A stretch of DNA of 64,000 nt from Xestospongia bergquistia (GCA_963965975.1 OZ014411.1:22224249-22288248); one strand, 5' to 3'. Positions 11,751 to 24,060 are shown, counted from the stretch's first letter. Notes: generated by a model not told the origin, from the sequence alone. A program made the numbers and translations.

Positions 11751-12983
11751 TTAAGTATGTTCATCATCTTCTAAATCTCTTGCCAAGTTTGATTCAGAAG
11801 GAGATTAATCAGTTGTAAACGCCATATTGTTACGTCCAATTAACTGAGTGGTATATGCACAATTGTCTTGCAAATTAATTGTTGAGTCACATACTTGATA
11901 CCCAGGATTAGCTTTCATTTCAATAATATAATCATATTCTTCATTACACTGCACCAAATTATCAATAGTCTCATAATCTTGATTATTAGAAGATGATACT
12001 TGTATTTCATATTCTTCAAATTCAAAATTCTCATCCGTAGTTTTGTCTATTATGATATAGAGAACATTTTTTCTAATCAGTATATAGGAAGTGACTACAC
12101 TGTAAAAATTTATTGGTTGATTTAACTAATACAAGGCTATACAGGTTGTATATGCAAAATGTAAATGTAACATTATTTTGATTACTAATGTACTATGAAG
12201 TTATTTAGCTATATAAACAGTAGTACATTAGTAATGAAAACAGTTTAATGATTACTTTTTCAACAAAAATAAGATATGAAACTCCTGTTATAGCTCCTAA
12301 GACTAAAATTAACATGTAGAAACCATAGTCTTGTTTGAATATGCAAGGACAAATAGGATATCTGTGCACCTTAATAAAGCTAGACTGAATGCATGAATAA
12401 CTATATTAATTATGATATCATCTAAAATAATAATGGCATGAGGGACAGTGCAATTAAGACAACTTTACAATTGAATTGTTGCAATGATAACTTTATACAT
12501 AGAAGATAAGGTGAATATCCGTTTGATCAATGGTGTCTTTGATAGTACTAGACAGGTGAACAATAAAACAACCTATTACCATTAACAGAGTACTGCATAT
12601 ATCTTATAAGAGATTTTATGCTTAAGTTGTACTATTAAACTGGCAGGAAACCATACACAAGTGTCTATAACTTTTAGAAGTGTGTATGGTGTGGCTAGAC
12701 TGTAACAGAATGCAGTACTTAGGTCCAGTTTGAGGGCTTAGGGTATAGTATTAAATTACCACTAAGTACAACATTCTCTTACTGGCACTCTAGACATAAT
12801 AATTATCATTGCATGATTTTTCTTACCACCTTTAGTTTTTGAGAGATTATTTGATGCTGCACTCACAAAACATTGCTTGATCTTTTCGAACTTAGCCCAA
12901 ACAAACATCAATATTACACAGATTATAATAATGATACAGAGAAACACTACAATAATAACTCCTGAAAAAGTATCTAAGTACAT
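11751..12983 (-). CDS. TRAP-like tyrosine-motif membrane adaptor, copy 1 (tail shortened)
   Basis: Exon 1 is 12983-12827 and exon 2 is 12046-11751, joined in phase 1 (donor G|GTAAG, acceptor AATAG). The start MYLDTFSG leads into one uncharged hydrophobic segment (VIIVVFLCIIIIICVILMFV), then WAKFEKIKQC, a basic juxtamembrane patch with cysteine. The tail holds EEYEIQV, then YETI-x9-YDYI (ITAM-like spacing), NPGYQV (NPxY) and CAYTTQL. A TAA at 11805-11807 ends this copy about 18 residues early relative to copies 4 and 5, giving 132 instead of 150 residues; all tyrosine motifs are kept. Family knowledge: LAT, NTAL and similar adaptors have a short exterior, one TM, palmitoylated cysteines and phosphotyrosine motifs. 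The functional match is inference. Confidence 0.68.
12098..12275. mobile_element. CACTG-type MITE end fixed in the adaptor intron, copy 1
   Basis: Begins CACTGTAAAAATTTATTGGT and continues TTGATTTAACTAATAC. The same left portion is found at 16866, 39462 and 44587 in the equivalent adaptor introns, and as a nearly whole element at 35365-35610. Its terminus resembles that of the CACTA transposon at 5492 (CACTACAAAAAAT..TTGATTTAA), so it may be a non-autonomous relative (inference). Confidence 0.55.
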
Positions 12984-13007
12984 CTTTAAGTCACGAACTC
13001 TTCAACG

Positions 13008-13025
13008 TCTCTAGTGGGCGTGGCC
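13008..13025 (-). promoter_or_regulatory. CACCC/GC box upstream of adaptor copy 1
   Basis: On minus the sequence is CCACGCCCACTAGAG, about 30 bp before the ATG at 12983. Nearly the same box, CCACGCCCACCAGAG, lies the same short distance before adaptor copy 3 (36588-36600), although the flanks have diverged. The core fits KLF/Sp-type zinc-finger sites. A promoter role is inference. Confidence 0.5.
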
Positions 13026-13184
13026 AAACAACCCATCGAACATCATTAACATTGTCGTACATATGTACCGATATAAATTACATCATCTGTTTTCTGTTTG
13101 CTTGTTATTTATTTAGTGTCAATACTAGTGTTTATAACAACATATTTCAAAATACTATAGTTACAATAGTTAATGATCATCAAT

Positions 13185-14215
13185 TAAACACCATTACCAA
13201 AACTATAAATATAAATGACATTTTACAATATACTACATCATGGTGTTTATTACAAACTTTAAGAGAATAACACTACACCTAACTGTGCCTGTGAATTCGG
13301 TACTGCTTAAATGATTATTCATTTAATCAAGAAAAAGATCAGTTGATCATCAGTAGATATAGATACTATGATTGTCACAACTGCCATGTGTTAATCTATG
13401 ATATGAACAAACCAACAATGCAAATTCCATAGTAAGAGTAGATTAATTATGTATGATGCTTATATGTAATAAAGTAGTCCATATTTTTGTATACACTGAA
13501 CTTGACTTCAGGGTAAGATATTACAATTATACACTACCATATATATACAAAGGAGTGTACACTTGTCACAACTTTAATCAAATTGCTATCATGATTTCAC
13601 ATATAAAAGTTATGACAAGAGGAACTGCCACGAGTAGCTAGTCACATTGTTAGTGAAAACAACTAATCAGTGACATATCCTCTTATCAATAACTCAGATT
13701 TATACAGTAAATTATATAGACTTTTGATTATACCCTATACATATTGATAAGTTACATATCAATTACATGTACAATAGAACAATACATAAACACTACATTT
13801 TACTGCACCAAAAAAAGTTTTTCCAAATTGAAAGACTGATGAAACTATATATCAACATATGTATTTGGATACATGTGAGAAGCCAAAATGTGACTCTGTT
13901 GAATTACATATATCTAATTAAATCTCAATTATTTGCCTATTCATATCACTATGTAGACACTCTTTCACATCAATTGTTATGGAAAGGAAAGGCTACACCA
14001 CAACATGTGAAGTGTTGATCTATTCTGTTTAAATCATATCATTATTACTAATATGAGTTTGAATATTAATGACCGTCATCCACATTACATCATTATGACA
14101 TTATTACTTTTCTCATCTGTAGGATTGAAATACTTGCTGTAATTTTGAGCATGTATTATATAACTGAGTAAACAAAACATGACCAGGTATATATTAAAAT
14201 TAGATGTTACTTACA
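13185..14215 (+). repeat. Array repeat R, copy B
   Basis: Second copy of the block described at 300-1640, closest to copy C at 30985-32150. It carries neither the MITE of copy A nor any conserved frame. Small plus-strand frames (13453, 13767) are kept in copy C but lack domains and sensible codon use. Confidence 0.75.
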
Positions 14216-15690
14216 TTTAGAGATTTATGCACCAAGATCGAGATAGTTACACACTGCTGGCCGCTGGCCAGAGGTGTAAAATCATGTAGCTAATGTGTAT
14301 AAACTGTCATGTTGACCGTGCCTTCTTCATTTGATACGCTCCAATAACGGCTTTAATTGGGTATGCGTGTTTCATATTACCCCTAGCTACCAAAGGAAAT
14401 TTTGCCATTTTACTTGAAGTGGAAGAAAACGATTTTCTTATTTACACTTTTGTTTACAACAAGACTGTTCTGTTACACCTTAACCTTGTTCTGTTATCAC
14501 TCTATATGGTCCATGCTACAAGCTATTTGCTTGTTATTCATCATGCATAGTAGGATTAGTTCTTTGTCACCTGAGGGCATCTGTTGCTCTGTCATACCTC
14601 TGCCACTGTTATAGCTGTGTTTCTACCTGACTCTCCATTAACAGCTCAATCATATCTTCACCTTATTTCTAATTCAAAGAATGTGGGACACAATGCACTC
14701 ATTGCTTCTCCCACTCTGCCTTCAGCACATCCAATGATCCTCTTACATCCCTTCCATAAAGTAACTTCAAAGGAGAGAATCCTGTTGATAAGTCATAAAT
14801 CTTTTCTTTCCTTACTCTTTTTGACCTTATCTCATCTTTGTACTTCCTCCCACTATAGTCTTCATTCCTTTTTCTTCTCTTACTTACTCGTCTTCGTTAA
14901 AGTCTTCATCTGTTTTAGAACTTTGGATGATGTGGCTTCCTTAAGTTTACAAAAATTAGACCATTTAAACAGTACTGGCTCAGAATATTCCAGATTCAAA
15001 AGTATAGATACCAAAAGAATAAAATGTAACTATACAGAACATTTAGAAAATTCTAACTAGATTAAATTGCATTTTCAATATTGAATTTCAAATTAAAAAT
15101 TATTTTCTGCAAAATTGCTTTAATTTTTTTGAAAAAAAAATTATAAAAATTACGTTTTTTCTGTGAACTTTTACCTAGTGGTAACATTTTGTAGATGAAA
15201 ATTGTTACCTAAATTATTATCTTATGAGAAGAATAACTTTTTAAAATACATAGTCAAAAAGTTGTCTCTTGGATTAGATAGGAGACATCTGTGATAGAGA
15301 CATATTAACATGAAATAGATACAGGCTCTGAAACTTTTAAAATTGCTTGCATACATTCAAGTGTAATGCTAGAATAATGAATAGCATTCTGAAATTTCAA
15401 GATATCAAACTATAAAATTATAATGTGACAAAATGTCTAAATTATCTTGAAATTTCAATGCAGCACACTGTGTTGTTCAATGTAAACAATGGTAACTAAT
15501 AATCTAAACATATGATCTTAATACTCAGATTTATAGTTATACGTTAATGTGAAAAGGCTTGCTTTAACAGCTATGTTTACATCTTTAAACTCATTTGTAT
15601 AGTTTCCTCTTCCGATGTTTCTTATTCAGAACAACCTCTCGTGCAACTTTAGTCATATCTGTAAAGGATCCAATGACTGCTGCATTCTGT
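14216..15690. repeat. Array block shared with about 32140-34200
   Basis: Colinear with 32140-34200 except for about 600 bp (32460-33060) present only in the right copy. It contains a short fossil pol fragment on minus (14640-14785) and otherwise no gene that I can support. Confidence 0.6.
14640..14785 (-). mobile_element. Fossil LTR-retroelement pol fragment (integrase end)
   Basis: The minus strand shows the peptide phrase LLYGRDVRGSLDVLKAEWE, typical of the region after the integrase core in Ty3/Gypsy polyproteins. Only a short broken piece remains. The same fossil lies at 33185-33355 in the duplicated block, so it predates that duplication. Confidence 0.6.
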
Positions 15691-15824
15691 TCTGTGTAAA
15701 TTACCTACAAAACTTCTCTAATATTACTTCAATAAAGCATTTTTTTAAAACTCATTTTAGTTTATTAATGTGTTGATGCATAGTTGTTGTAAATATACAT
15801 AAATACATACATACATATATATAT

Positions 15825-16059
15825 GTGACCTGATTTGCAAAAAGGGACCACTTCTGTCAAAACATCTGTGATCTAATTTGTGAAAAATCAACTGTTAAAA
15901 AATCTCAAAAACAGTTTTGTATACATACAGTTGTTATATATGCATAACTAATCTATATGTATACCAAACTGTTTTTGGGTATGTTTTAACAGGTTTTTTT
16001 CATAAATCCAAGTGACAAATGTTTTAACAGAAGTGGTCCCTTTTTGCAAATCAGGTCAC
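15825..16059. mobile_element. MITE-1 with perfect inverted repeats of about 32 bp
   Basis: Begins GTGACCTGATTTGCAAAAAG and ends with the exact inverse, CTTTTTGCAAATCAGGTCAC. The terminal repeats continue inwards through GGGACCACTTCTGT. The element is 235 bp, flanked on both sides by AT repeats. Equivalent array positions at 38600 and 43780 lack it, giving empty sites. Near-perfect ends suggest recent insertion. Superfamily not assigned. Confidence 0.85.
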
Positions 16060-16069
16060 ATATATATAT

Positions 16070-16306
16070 GTCCTGATTTACAAAAAGGGACCACTTCTGT
16101 TAAAACAGCTTTAACAAATGCAGTTGTAGACTTGTTATGGACACAACTATACATTATTCAATGGGTGTTTATTAAATAATTTATCAGTTCAAAACAATAG
16201 ATAACTTGAAAGCAAATTGGTAAGCATTCTATTTAAAATTGCTTACGTACATGCAAATGTTTTAAATGGTTCAATTGACGTGGTCCCTTGTTGCAACTCA
16301 CGCTAC
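16070..16306. mobile_element. MITE-2, copy 2
   Basis: Same element as 11304-11541, directly beside MITE-1. The two share the CTGATTTRCAAAAAGGGACC terminal motif, so they are probably related families mobilised by the same unknown transposase. Confidence 0.75.
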
Positions 16307-16538
16307 ATATATACAATAATAAGAACTATGACACAATGTACAACCTCAAACAATTACTGACTAAAAAATAGTAGCATGAGTAAAACAAATAAACACAATA
16401 ATTATTAGATTACTATTAAGAAATATTATTCATCATTGTTTAGATATGTAGGACATATAAAAGACAGTTTTGAAAAGATTTCGGCACTTATTAATAATTT
16501 GAAAAGTGAAGAGGTTATTTAAATATGTTCATCATCCT

Positions 16539-16813
16539 CTAAATCTTTGTCAAGTTTGATTCAGATGGAGATTGATCAGTTGTAAACACCATATTGTTAT
16601 GTCCAATTAACTGAGTGGTATATGCACAATTGTCTCGCATATCAATTGTTGAGTCACATACTTGATACACAGGGTTAGCTTTCATTTCAATAATAAAGTC
16701 ATATTCTTCATTACACTGCATCAAATCATCAATAGTTTCATAAATTTGATTATTGGAAGATGGTACTTGTATGTCATATTCTTCAAGGGCAAAATTTTCA
16801 TCCGTAGTTTTGC
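16539..16813 (-). pseudogene. Adaptor copy 2: orphan cytoplasmic-tail exon
   Basis: Equivalent of exon 2 of the adaptor family, with acceptor ATAGCAG at 16814. It retains EEYDIQV, YETI-x9-YDFI, NPVYQV and CAYTTQL. Near the end a one-base shift replaces the usual ARDLEDDEHI terminus with TKI. No exon 1 is found: the sequence that should hold it is replaced by DNA leading into Gypsy A (host identity ends near 17488). Unless it is spliced to another exon, this is a pseudogene. Confidence 0.65.
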
Positions 16814-16865
16814 CTGCTATGATATAGAAAACATTTTTTCTGATCAGTATATAGGAAGTGACTAC

Positions 16866-17050
16866 ACTGTAAAAATTTATTGGTTGATTTAACTAATACA
16901 AGACTATACATGTTGTATATGCAAAATGTAAATGTAAAATTACTAATGTACTACAAACTTGATGGTTATTTAGCTATATACATAGACAGAAGTACATTAG
17001 TAATGAAAACAGTTTAATGATTACTTTTGCGACAAAAATAAGATATGAAA
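16866..17050. mobile_element. CACTG-type MITE end, copy 2
   Basis: Starts CACTGTAAAAATTTATTGGT just upstream (minus sense) of the tail exon, as in copies 1, 4 and 5. See 12098-12275. Confidence 0.5.
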
Positions 17051-17488
17051 CTCCTGTTATACTTCCTAAGACTAAATTAACATGTAGAAACCATAGTTTT
17101 GTTTGCTTTACAGTGAATATAGCAGGACAAATAGGAGATATGTGCACCTTAACAAAGCTAGACTGAATGTATGAATAACTAAATTAATTATGATATCATC
17201 TAAAATAATAATGGCATGAGGGACAGTACAATTATGATAACTTTACAATAGATTTGTTGCACTGATAACTTTATGCATAGATAATATGATGAATATCGAT
17301 TTGATCAATGGTATCTTTGATAGTGCTAGACTAGGGAACAATAAACAACCTATTATCATTAACAGAGTACTGCATATATCTTGTAAGAGATTTATGCTTA
17401 AATTGCACTCTTAAACTGGCAGGAAACCATACACTAGTGTCTATAATTTTAGGAAGTGTGTAGGGTGTGGCTATACTGTAACAGAATG

Positions 17489-17809
17489 CACACTGTAAAA
17501 ATTAATATCTAATTTCAACAACTAATTTTTATCTTAAATGGATGGATTACTATATGGAATATAGAAATCTTGTGATTGCTCATTACGTAACTTGTTGGCA
17601 TGTTGTACTTTTGCATATCAACAAAGTATACAATGAGTAGTTCATGTCAATTCTACATTGTTATAAAGTTACTTAATAACTTGTATGGATATTACTAATA
17701 ACCTGTATGAATATTGTTAATGGTGGTATATAATGCTCTGTTTTTTGTATTTCAGTCAGTCTTCCAGTATTGTAGTAATTGTTATTTTTCTGTAATGCTC
17801 TTTGGTTTT
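17489..17809. other. Junction sequence between host adaptor intron and Gypsy A
   Basis: Host identity to adaptor copy 1 stops at ACAGAATG, where a CACTGTAAAAATTAATAT terminus begins. The following 320 bp recur at 45234-45573. They are neither host-like nor clearly retroelement. They could be another CACTG-ended insertion whose far end was lost. No gene seen. Confidence 0.4.
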
Positions 17810-20800
17810 TGTTGTTGTTCAAATATAATACTATATTTCTAATGGTTCTTAGTACAGATACAACATAATTGGCAAAGAGGAATGCCAACCCACAGGAAAA
17901 TATCTCCTTTTGATCCTGAGGCTGAGACATGGACCTCATACTGTGAACGTTTGGGATTTTATTTTACAACAAATGATTTGACTGGGAATGAAGAGAAAAA
18001 GAAAGCAATTTTACTTTCAGTATGTGGAGCATCGACTTACAATTAAATGAAGAACCTCCTTCAGCGGAGAAACTAGTGGACAAGAGCTACGATGAGCTAA
18101 TCGCTGTCCCAGAGAATCATTATGAGCCCAAGCAGTCTGTGATTGTGCAAAGGTACAAATTTAACACTAGAGTTCGTCTTTCGGGTGAGTCAGTGGCAGC
18201 ATACATCGCTGCACTGAAATCGATAGGAGAACACTGTAGTTTCGACAAGCTGGTACGTGACCAATTGGTATGTGGGGTGGGAGACTCTCACATGCAAAGA
18301 GCAATGTTGCAGGAGAAAGACTTAACGTATCAGAAGGCTCTCAAGCTCTGCATGGCTACAGAACTAGCTGCTAAAGATATCTTAATCTTACAGCAGAAAC
18401 CTGTAGTAGAAGTCAAATGCATACATATTGGTCAACAGAGTTGTCTCACAAGAATCAAATACATTTCATGCTATCTTTGTGGAGGAAATCACTCCTCGGA
18501 CATGTGTCAGTTCAAGAGAGCCAAATGCCGATTTTGCAAGAAGATTGGACATATTGCAAAAGTCTGTAAGTCTAAATTCAGACAATCTTAAACCTCCCAG
18601 TCTGGTGCCTTATATTTAGTTAAGCAAGACTCCAATTCTATACCACCTTCCCAACCACAAACTCCTCAAGAAGGGAATACACTATATACCACAGTAAGAG
18701 ATAGGAAACCAATAGTTTTGACAATTAATGTAAACAAGGTGAATCTCCCCATGGAGCTAGACACAGGGGCATCTTTATCTGTCATTAGTGAATTTACTTC
18801 TTATTCCTTTTTTAGGTCATGTAAACTACATCCCTCAAGTGTATCTCTCAAGTCCTACACTGGACAAGAAATAGTCATACGTCGCGAGATTGAAGTCAAC
18901 GTACAATATGCTGAACAGAAGGCAGTATTACCACTTTTAGTAGTCAAGAGACAAGGTACAAGTCTCCTTGGACGCAATTCGTTGGAAGTTCTAAATCTTA
19001 ATTGGGCAAGTATTAAAGCGCTCCACTCGTCATCACCATTAGACTCTCTCATCTCTAAGCATAAGAAATTATTTAGCACTCATTTGGGAACTTTGAAGGG
19101 AATCTCAGGCAAACTCCTGGTTGAACGCAATGCAGTACCACAGTTCTTTAAACCATGCCCTGTGCCATATTGCCTTAAGGAGAAGGTTGAAAAAGAACTC
19201 AATCGTCTAGTAGATTTGAAGATAATCACCCCTGTTTCATTTTAAGATTGGGCTGCACCCATAGTTCCTGTAATCAAACAAGATGGCACTATAAGACTTT
19301 GTGGTGACTATAAAGTTACTGTAAATCAAGCAACAAAGACAGAATCATACCCCTTACCACGAACTGAAGATCTATTCACAGCATTTTCAGGTGGAAGGAT
19401 ATTTACTAAATTAGATTTGAGCAATGCATACCAGCAAGGTTTGCTGCATGAAGAGTCTCGAAAGTATACAACTATCAGTACCGGCAGAGGTCTGTTCGAA
19501 TACTGTCATTTACCGTTTGAAATTTCATCAGCTCCAGCCATTTTAAGACTAATGGACACATTATTGCAGGGTCTTCCAAGGTGTGTGTCTACTTAGATGA
19601 CATACTGGTAGCAGGTGTGGATGAGGCTGATCATCTCAACAATCCCAGTAAGGTGTTAGATGTATTGGAAGAAGCTGGTCTTATGTTGAATGAATCAAAA
19701 TGTGTTTTTGCATCCTCTTCTATTGAATATCTAGGTCATATTATAGATGGACAAGGTCTCCACCCCTCCCCTACTAAGGTAGAAGCTGTTAAAAGAGCTC
19801 CAGTACCTACTAATATCACCGAGTTAAAGTCCTTTTTAGGACTTATCAATTATTATCACAAGTTCCTTCCTCAATTCTCAACTACAATGGCACTTCTATA
19901 TCAGTTACTCTGTAAGGATTCAAAGTGGCAATGGACTAAAACTCATGATCAAGCATACCAGAAACCAAAGGAACTCCTCCAATCCTCTTCTCTCCTAGTT
20001 CACTTTGATCCTCAGAAACCACTTGTACTCTCGTGTGACACTTCACCCTATGGCATTGTTGGCACACAGAATGTCAGATAATAGTGAGAAACATATCCCC
20101 TATGTGTCCCGAACCTTGGTGAAAGCAGAGAAGCAGCACTCTCAATTAGAAAAAGAAGCATTGGCAATTGTATATGCCATGAAGCGTTTTCATTAGTACT
20201 TGTTTGGACATTATTTTACACTCTACTTGGATCACAGACCACTAGAGCTTTTGCTAAATGAATCAGCTCCTATCCCACAAATGGCATAATCATGAATTCA
20301 ACATTGGGCATTCACTTTATCCACTTACCAATATACTATTCAACATCAACCTGGTCAAGGTATATGCAATGCTAATGCTTTAAGCCGTTTGCCTCCACCC
20401 TTAGCACCAGAGCAGGTTCCTATTCCTGGGGATATTCTGTTCATTATTAATCACCTTTTTAAAATGTGGTGACAGCAAAGCATCTAAAACAGTGGACTGA
20501 CAAAGACCCCATTCTCTCTCAAGTGCGTAGATTGGTTCAAGCTGGTTGGCCAATAGAAGACTAAGACACAGAGCTCCCCCCATATCATCAGAGGTACTTT
20601 GAAATTAGTGTAGTGGATGGATGTCTTTTATTAGGATCTCGAGTGATCATTCCAAAAGAAGGCAGAGAGTTAGTCCTGAAACAACTTCATATTTCACATC
20701 CTGGTATTTGTCGATTGAAAGGACTAGCTAGGTCATATGTCTGGTGGCCAGGCATTGATCAAGATATTGAAGACCTGGTTCACAAGTGTTATGTTTGCCA

Positions 20801-21731
20801 GCTGCATCGAACAAACCCACCAAAAGCACCTCTTCATCCATTGGAAACGTCTAAACACCCATGGGCACGAGTTCACATAGATCACGCTGGGCCTTTTCTC
20901 AACAAGTACTACTTAATATTAATAGATTCATATACTAAATGGTTAGAAGTCCATATAGTAACCTCAACTTCCAGTGAAGCCACTATCCGAGCACTATGTT
21001 CAATTTTTGCCACACACGGTTGTCCTGAACAACTAGTATCAGATAATGGTTCGGTTTTTGTAAGTTTAGATTTCAAATCCTTCCTTGCTTCACTGGGAAT
21101 AGAACACATTCAGACCAGTCCCTATCATGCAAGCTCAAATGGATTAGTGGAAAGGGCAGTTCAGATTTTAAAAAGTAATGTCAAGAAGTTAGATGGTGAC
21201 ATCAAGACAAGAATTAACACTATGTTGTTCCAGTATCGTATCACACCACAAACGTCCACTGGGTTGTCACCTGCTGAAATGTTGATGGGAAGAAAAGTTA
21301 GAAACACTCTAGATTTATTGCATCCAGATTTGACAAAGAAATTGAGTGAAAAATCATACCAATGGTCAAACACTGGTCGAGTTTCAAAATGTAGAAAGTT
21401 CTCTGTAGGAGACTCATTATTTGCCTCCGATTATCGTGGAAAAACAGTCTGGATTCAAGCAACTGTTGTTAAGATAACAGGACCATGTTCATATTTAGTG
21501 AAGAGTAATGATGGAATTATGTTACGAAGACATATCAATCAGCTCAAATCTTGTTATTCTGTGGGAGTAGAAGTTTCTAAATCAAATGATAGTGAAGATT
21601 GGCCATTACCACAAACAGCACCAATGGTTGAAAATAATGACACTCCATTAATTTATTGACACTCCATTGATTTATTGTTGTTGTTCAAATATAATACTAT
21701 ATTTCTAATGGCTCATAGTACAGATACAACA
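17810..21731 (+). mobile_element. Gypsy A: fossil Ty3/Gypsy LTR retroelement, copy I
   Basis: Two 56-bp direct repeats at 17810-17865 and 21676-21731 begin TGTTGT and end ACAACA. A TTGGCAA..GAGG motif typical of the primer-binding site follows the first. Parts in order: gag with zinc knuckles (from about 17882 to 18590), aspartic protease with LDTGAS (about 18750), reverse transcriptase with YLDD (about 19150-19800), RNase H (to about 20400), and integrase with HHCC and DDE core (about 20613-21659). It is broken, with several breaks. The second, shorter copy at 45574 sits at the same host position, so insertion predates the segmental duplication. Repeats this short are unusual and may be incomplete LTRs. 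Confidence 0.85.
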
Positions 21732-22046
21732 CATTTGCACTAAAATAACACACCAAAGTTGTTCCAAATATAATTTCCACATTTCAGTACTTGTGTTAAA
21801 ATAGACATTTCTATGTGTCATCAACAGATATAGGTTTACAGTATTTACAAAACATGTTATGACAGGTACTAAGATATAGATAAGTCTACTAATACAATGA
21901 ACTAGACACACCGTTAAAAATCACAAAAATAAGAATGCTACAAAATAGTTAAGTCATGTAAAAGAGGAAGTTACAAGTCATAATGTAGTACAATACAAGT
22001 AAATAGTTATAAATGTTAAGTTACAACAATGTTAGAGTAGGTAAAA
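21732..22046. other. Host 3' flank shared with 25140-25430 and duplicates
   Basis: The stretch CATTTCAGTACT..GTCAACAGATATAGGTTTAC recurs at 25150-25230, 47470-47530 and 50650-50710. It follows the terminal SMB exon each time, so it is probably the 3' untranslated or downstream region of the SMB genes. No coding frame. Confidence 0.5.
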
Positions 22047-22360
22047 CTATGAAAAAGTAGGATGACAACCAATACCTGCTACATCACTACAACAATCATT
22101 CCATAAATGACAGTATTGATCACAATAGCATCCATTATTGTTGCAAGATAATGACAGTGCCAATGTACAACATCCTGAATAGCTGAGATTAAGCGCCAAA
22201 CATGACCCTAATATTAATGTAATATGAACAATTTCATTTAACTCATAATGTTCACTTACATTTAGGAGTTGGCATAGGGGTAACTATGGAACCACTTGAA
22301 GAAGTTGAAGAAGCTAGTGGAAAATGTGTACTACTTGTCAAATGTATGGAGCTATAAAAC
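22047..22360 (-). pseudogene. Detached SMB module (linker plus terminal exon)
   Basis: The minus-strand exon 22207-22047 encodes [14 protein letters not shown] followed by CYCDQYC..NDCCSDVAGIGC and ends HPTFS-stop, a terminal SMB-like exon. A Ser/Thr-rich linker exon precedes it (about 22355-22260, donor GTAAGTG). Gypsy B separates it from copy I of the SMB gene, which has its own terminal exon at 25589-25432. It is probably the displaced 3' end of a former neighbouring gene or an alternative terminal exon. The duplicate at 47749-47860 is decayed. Confidence 0.6.
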
Positions 22361-24060
22361 CATGGAAAAGCTTAAGAAACTCCTGTGGTAGAGTATGAGA
22401 CATGTCAATAACAACACCAACTCACTGCACTATTCTATTTCCTTGATAGCTGGCTGTCACAATAAGCGGGGTACAACCTAGCACCCCGAAAGAAAAGAGC
22501 TATACTGAACTAAAAGAGTATCTTAGCCATCTTTGATAGTTCAACGTTTCAAATTCAACACAAGAATAAAAAAGGTCAGGTGAATCCATTGCCACTTATA
22601 TTGCTGAATTACATGCTATCAGAGAACATTGTGATTTTGGTGACATGTTGGATTTAATGATCAGAGATATACTTGTTTATGGAAAAAAACGACACACGCA
22701 TCCAAAGAAGATTCCTCCAAGAACCTAACTTAACATACAAAGAGGCTTTCGAAACAGCCCAAACCATGGAAATCGCAGCTAGGGATTTTCAAGACATTAC
22801 TCAGCAACAACATCAACAAAATGTCAAACCAATTGCTGTTCACCGTTTGATGGACAAAACTGAGTCCCACCACCATAGCTGCTACCATCAAATGTTTTAG
22901 ACGTGGTGGAAACATTATGCTAATAATGTAATTTTCAAGAAAGGACATGTCATGCTTGTGCAAAGAAAGGTCATTTGGCTAGAGTTTGCCGAAGCAGAAA
23001 GAGAGTTCTACCCTCAACTCAGACTCAGCAGGATGGAAGAAGGAAAAATCACAACAAACCACCTTCTAAGGATCCATCCTGCAAGTACAATACTCATACT
23101 ATAGACCAATTGGAGCCTTGTTTAATGGAAGACCCAGGGTTCATCAGACAAATCCACTCCTTCTACACTTCCAGGCAAGCCCCCCCTATATGGTCACAGT
23201 TCAAGTGCTCTTCCCATGGAATTAGATACAGGGGTTTCCCTCTCACTTGTTAGTGAAACAATTTACTCAAATTTGTCAAGTACCTTAGGCCCTCTTACTC
23301 CATCTAACTTTACACTCACTACATATACAGGAGAAAAGATTTTTCCTCTAGGATCTACTAATGTCCAAGTCAACTACCAGTCTCAATGTGCATCACTCCC
23401 ACTATTAGCTGTTCCATCCAGGCCATAACTGGCTTGAGGAAATCAAGATAAATTGGTCAGTCATTAAATTACTTAACTTTTTTCTACCTTAGAATAGGTT
23501 CTAGATCAACATTCAGCAGTTTTTACTTCAAGCATGGGCTAGTTGAAAGAAATTACAGCAAAGATCGTAATTAATTAATTAAAGGCCTGCCTGGTTGCTT
23601 ATTCTATGAAAGAAAAGGTTATCAAGAAACTACAACACCTACAGGACTTACGAGTCATTACTCCAGTCAAACACTCTGACTGGGCTGCTCCCATAATGCC
23701 CATTGTGAAAACAGATGGATCCATTCGCTTATGCAGAGATTATAAGGTCACCATAAATCCAGCTCTCATTCCTAATATATACCCACTCCCTCGAGTGAAC
23801 GATCTTTTCACTGCTCTTTCAGGAGGCAATATTTTCACTAAACTACATCTCAGTCATGCTTACCTTCAAGTACTCCTGGACGACTCCTCCAAGAAATACA
23901 CTACCATAAATTCACCAAAAGGACTATTCCAGTATGAACAACTACATTTTGGCATTTTGTCTGCTCCATCAATTTTCCAAAGAATCATGGAAACCCTTGT
24001 AAGTGATTTACGTCATGTCTATGTAGGACTAAATTCAGTTTGGTCCTGAATTCGGATATG
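22361..24060 (+). mobile_element. Gypsy B fragment, copy I (fossil)
   Basis: Plus-strand remains of a second Ty3/Gypsy family: a gag portion (GESIATYIAEL near 22580), zinc-knuckle region (about 22950), protease-like LDTG (about 23220) and reverse transcriptase (about 23610-24010; phrase RLCRDYKVTINPALI). It is broken in many places and lacks RNase H and integrase. The same fragment lies at 47860-49555 in the duplicate, so it predates that duplication. Confidence 0.75.

Noticed and set aside
12827-12983. The TM exon as the missing membrane anchor of the SMB gene
   Set aside because: Three diverged copies keep an in-frame ATG, two keep a promoter-like box just upstream, and no SMB exon precedes them. 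The SMB genes also have their own stop codons. Not fully excluded.
13453-13641. 62-codon frame kept in R copies B and C (31406)
   Set aside because: Conservation is explained by recent duplication. Copy A does not keep it, and no domain or start context supports it.
14402-15060. Plus-strand frames of 70 and 158 codons
   Set aside because: Their overlap with a minus-strand pol fossil and loss of frame in the duplicate at 33191 show that they are shadows.
16662-16892. Plus-strand frame of 76 codons (similar at 39258)
   Set aside because: Antisense shadow of the adaptor tail exon.
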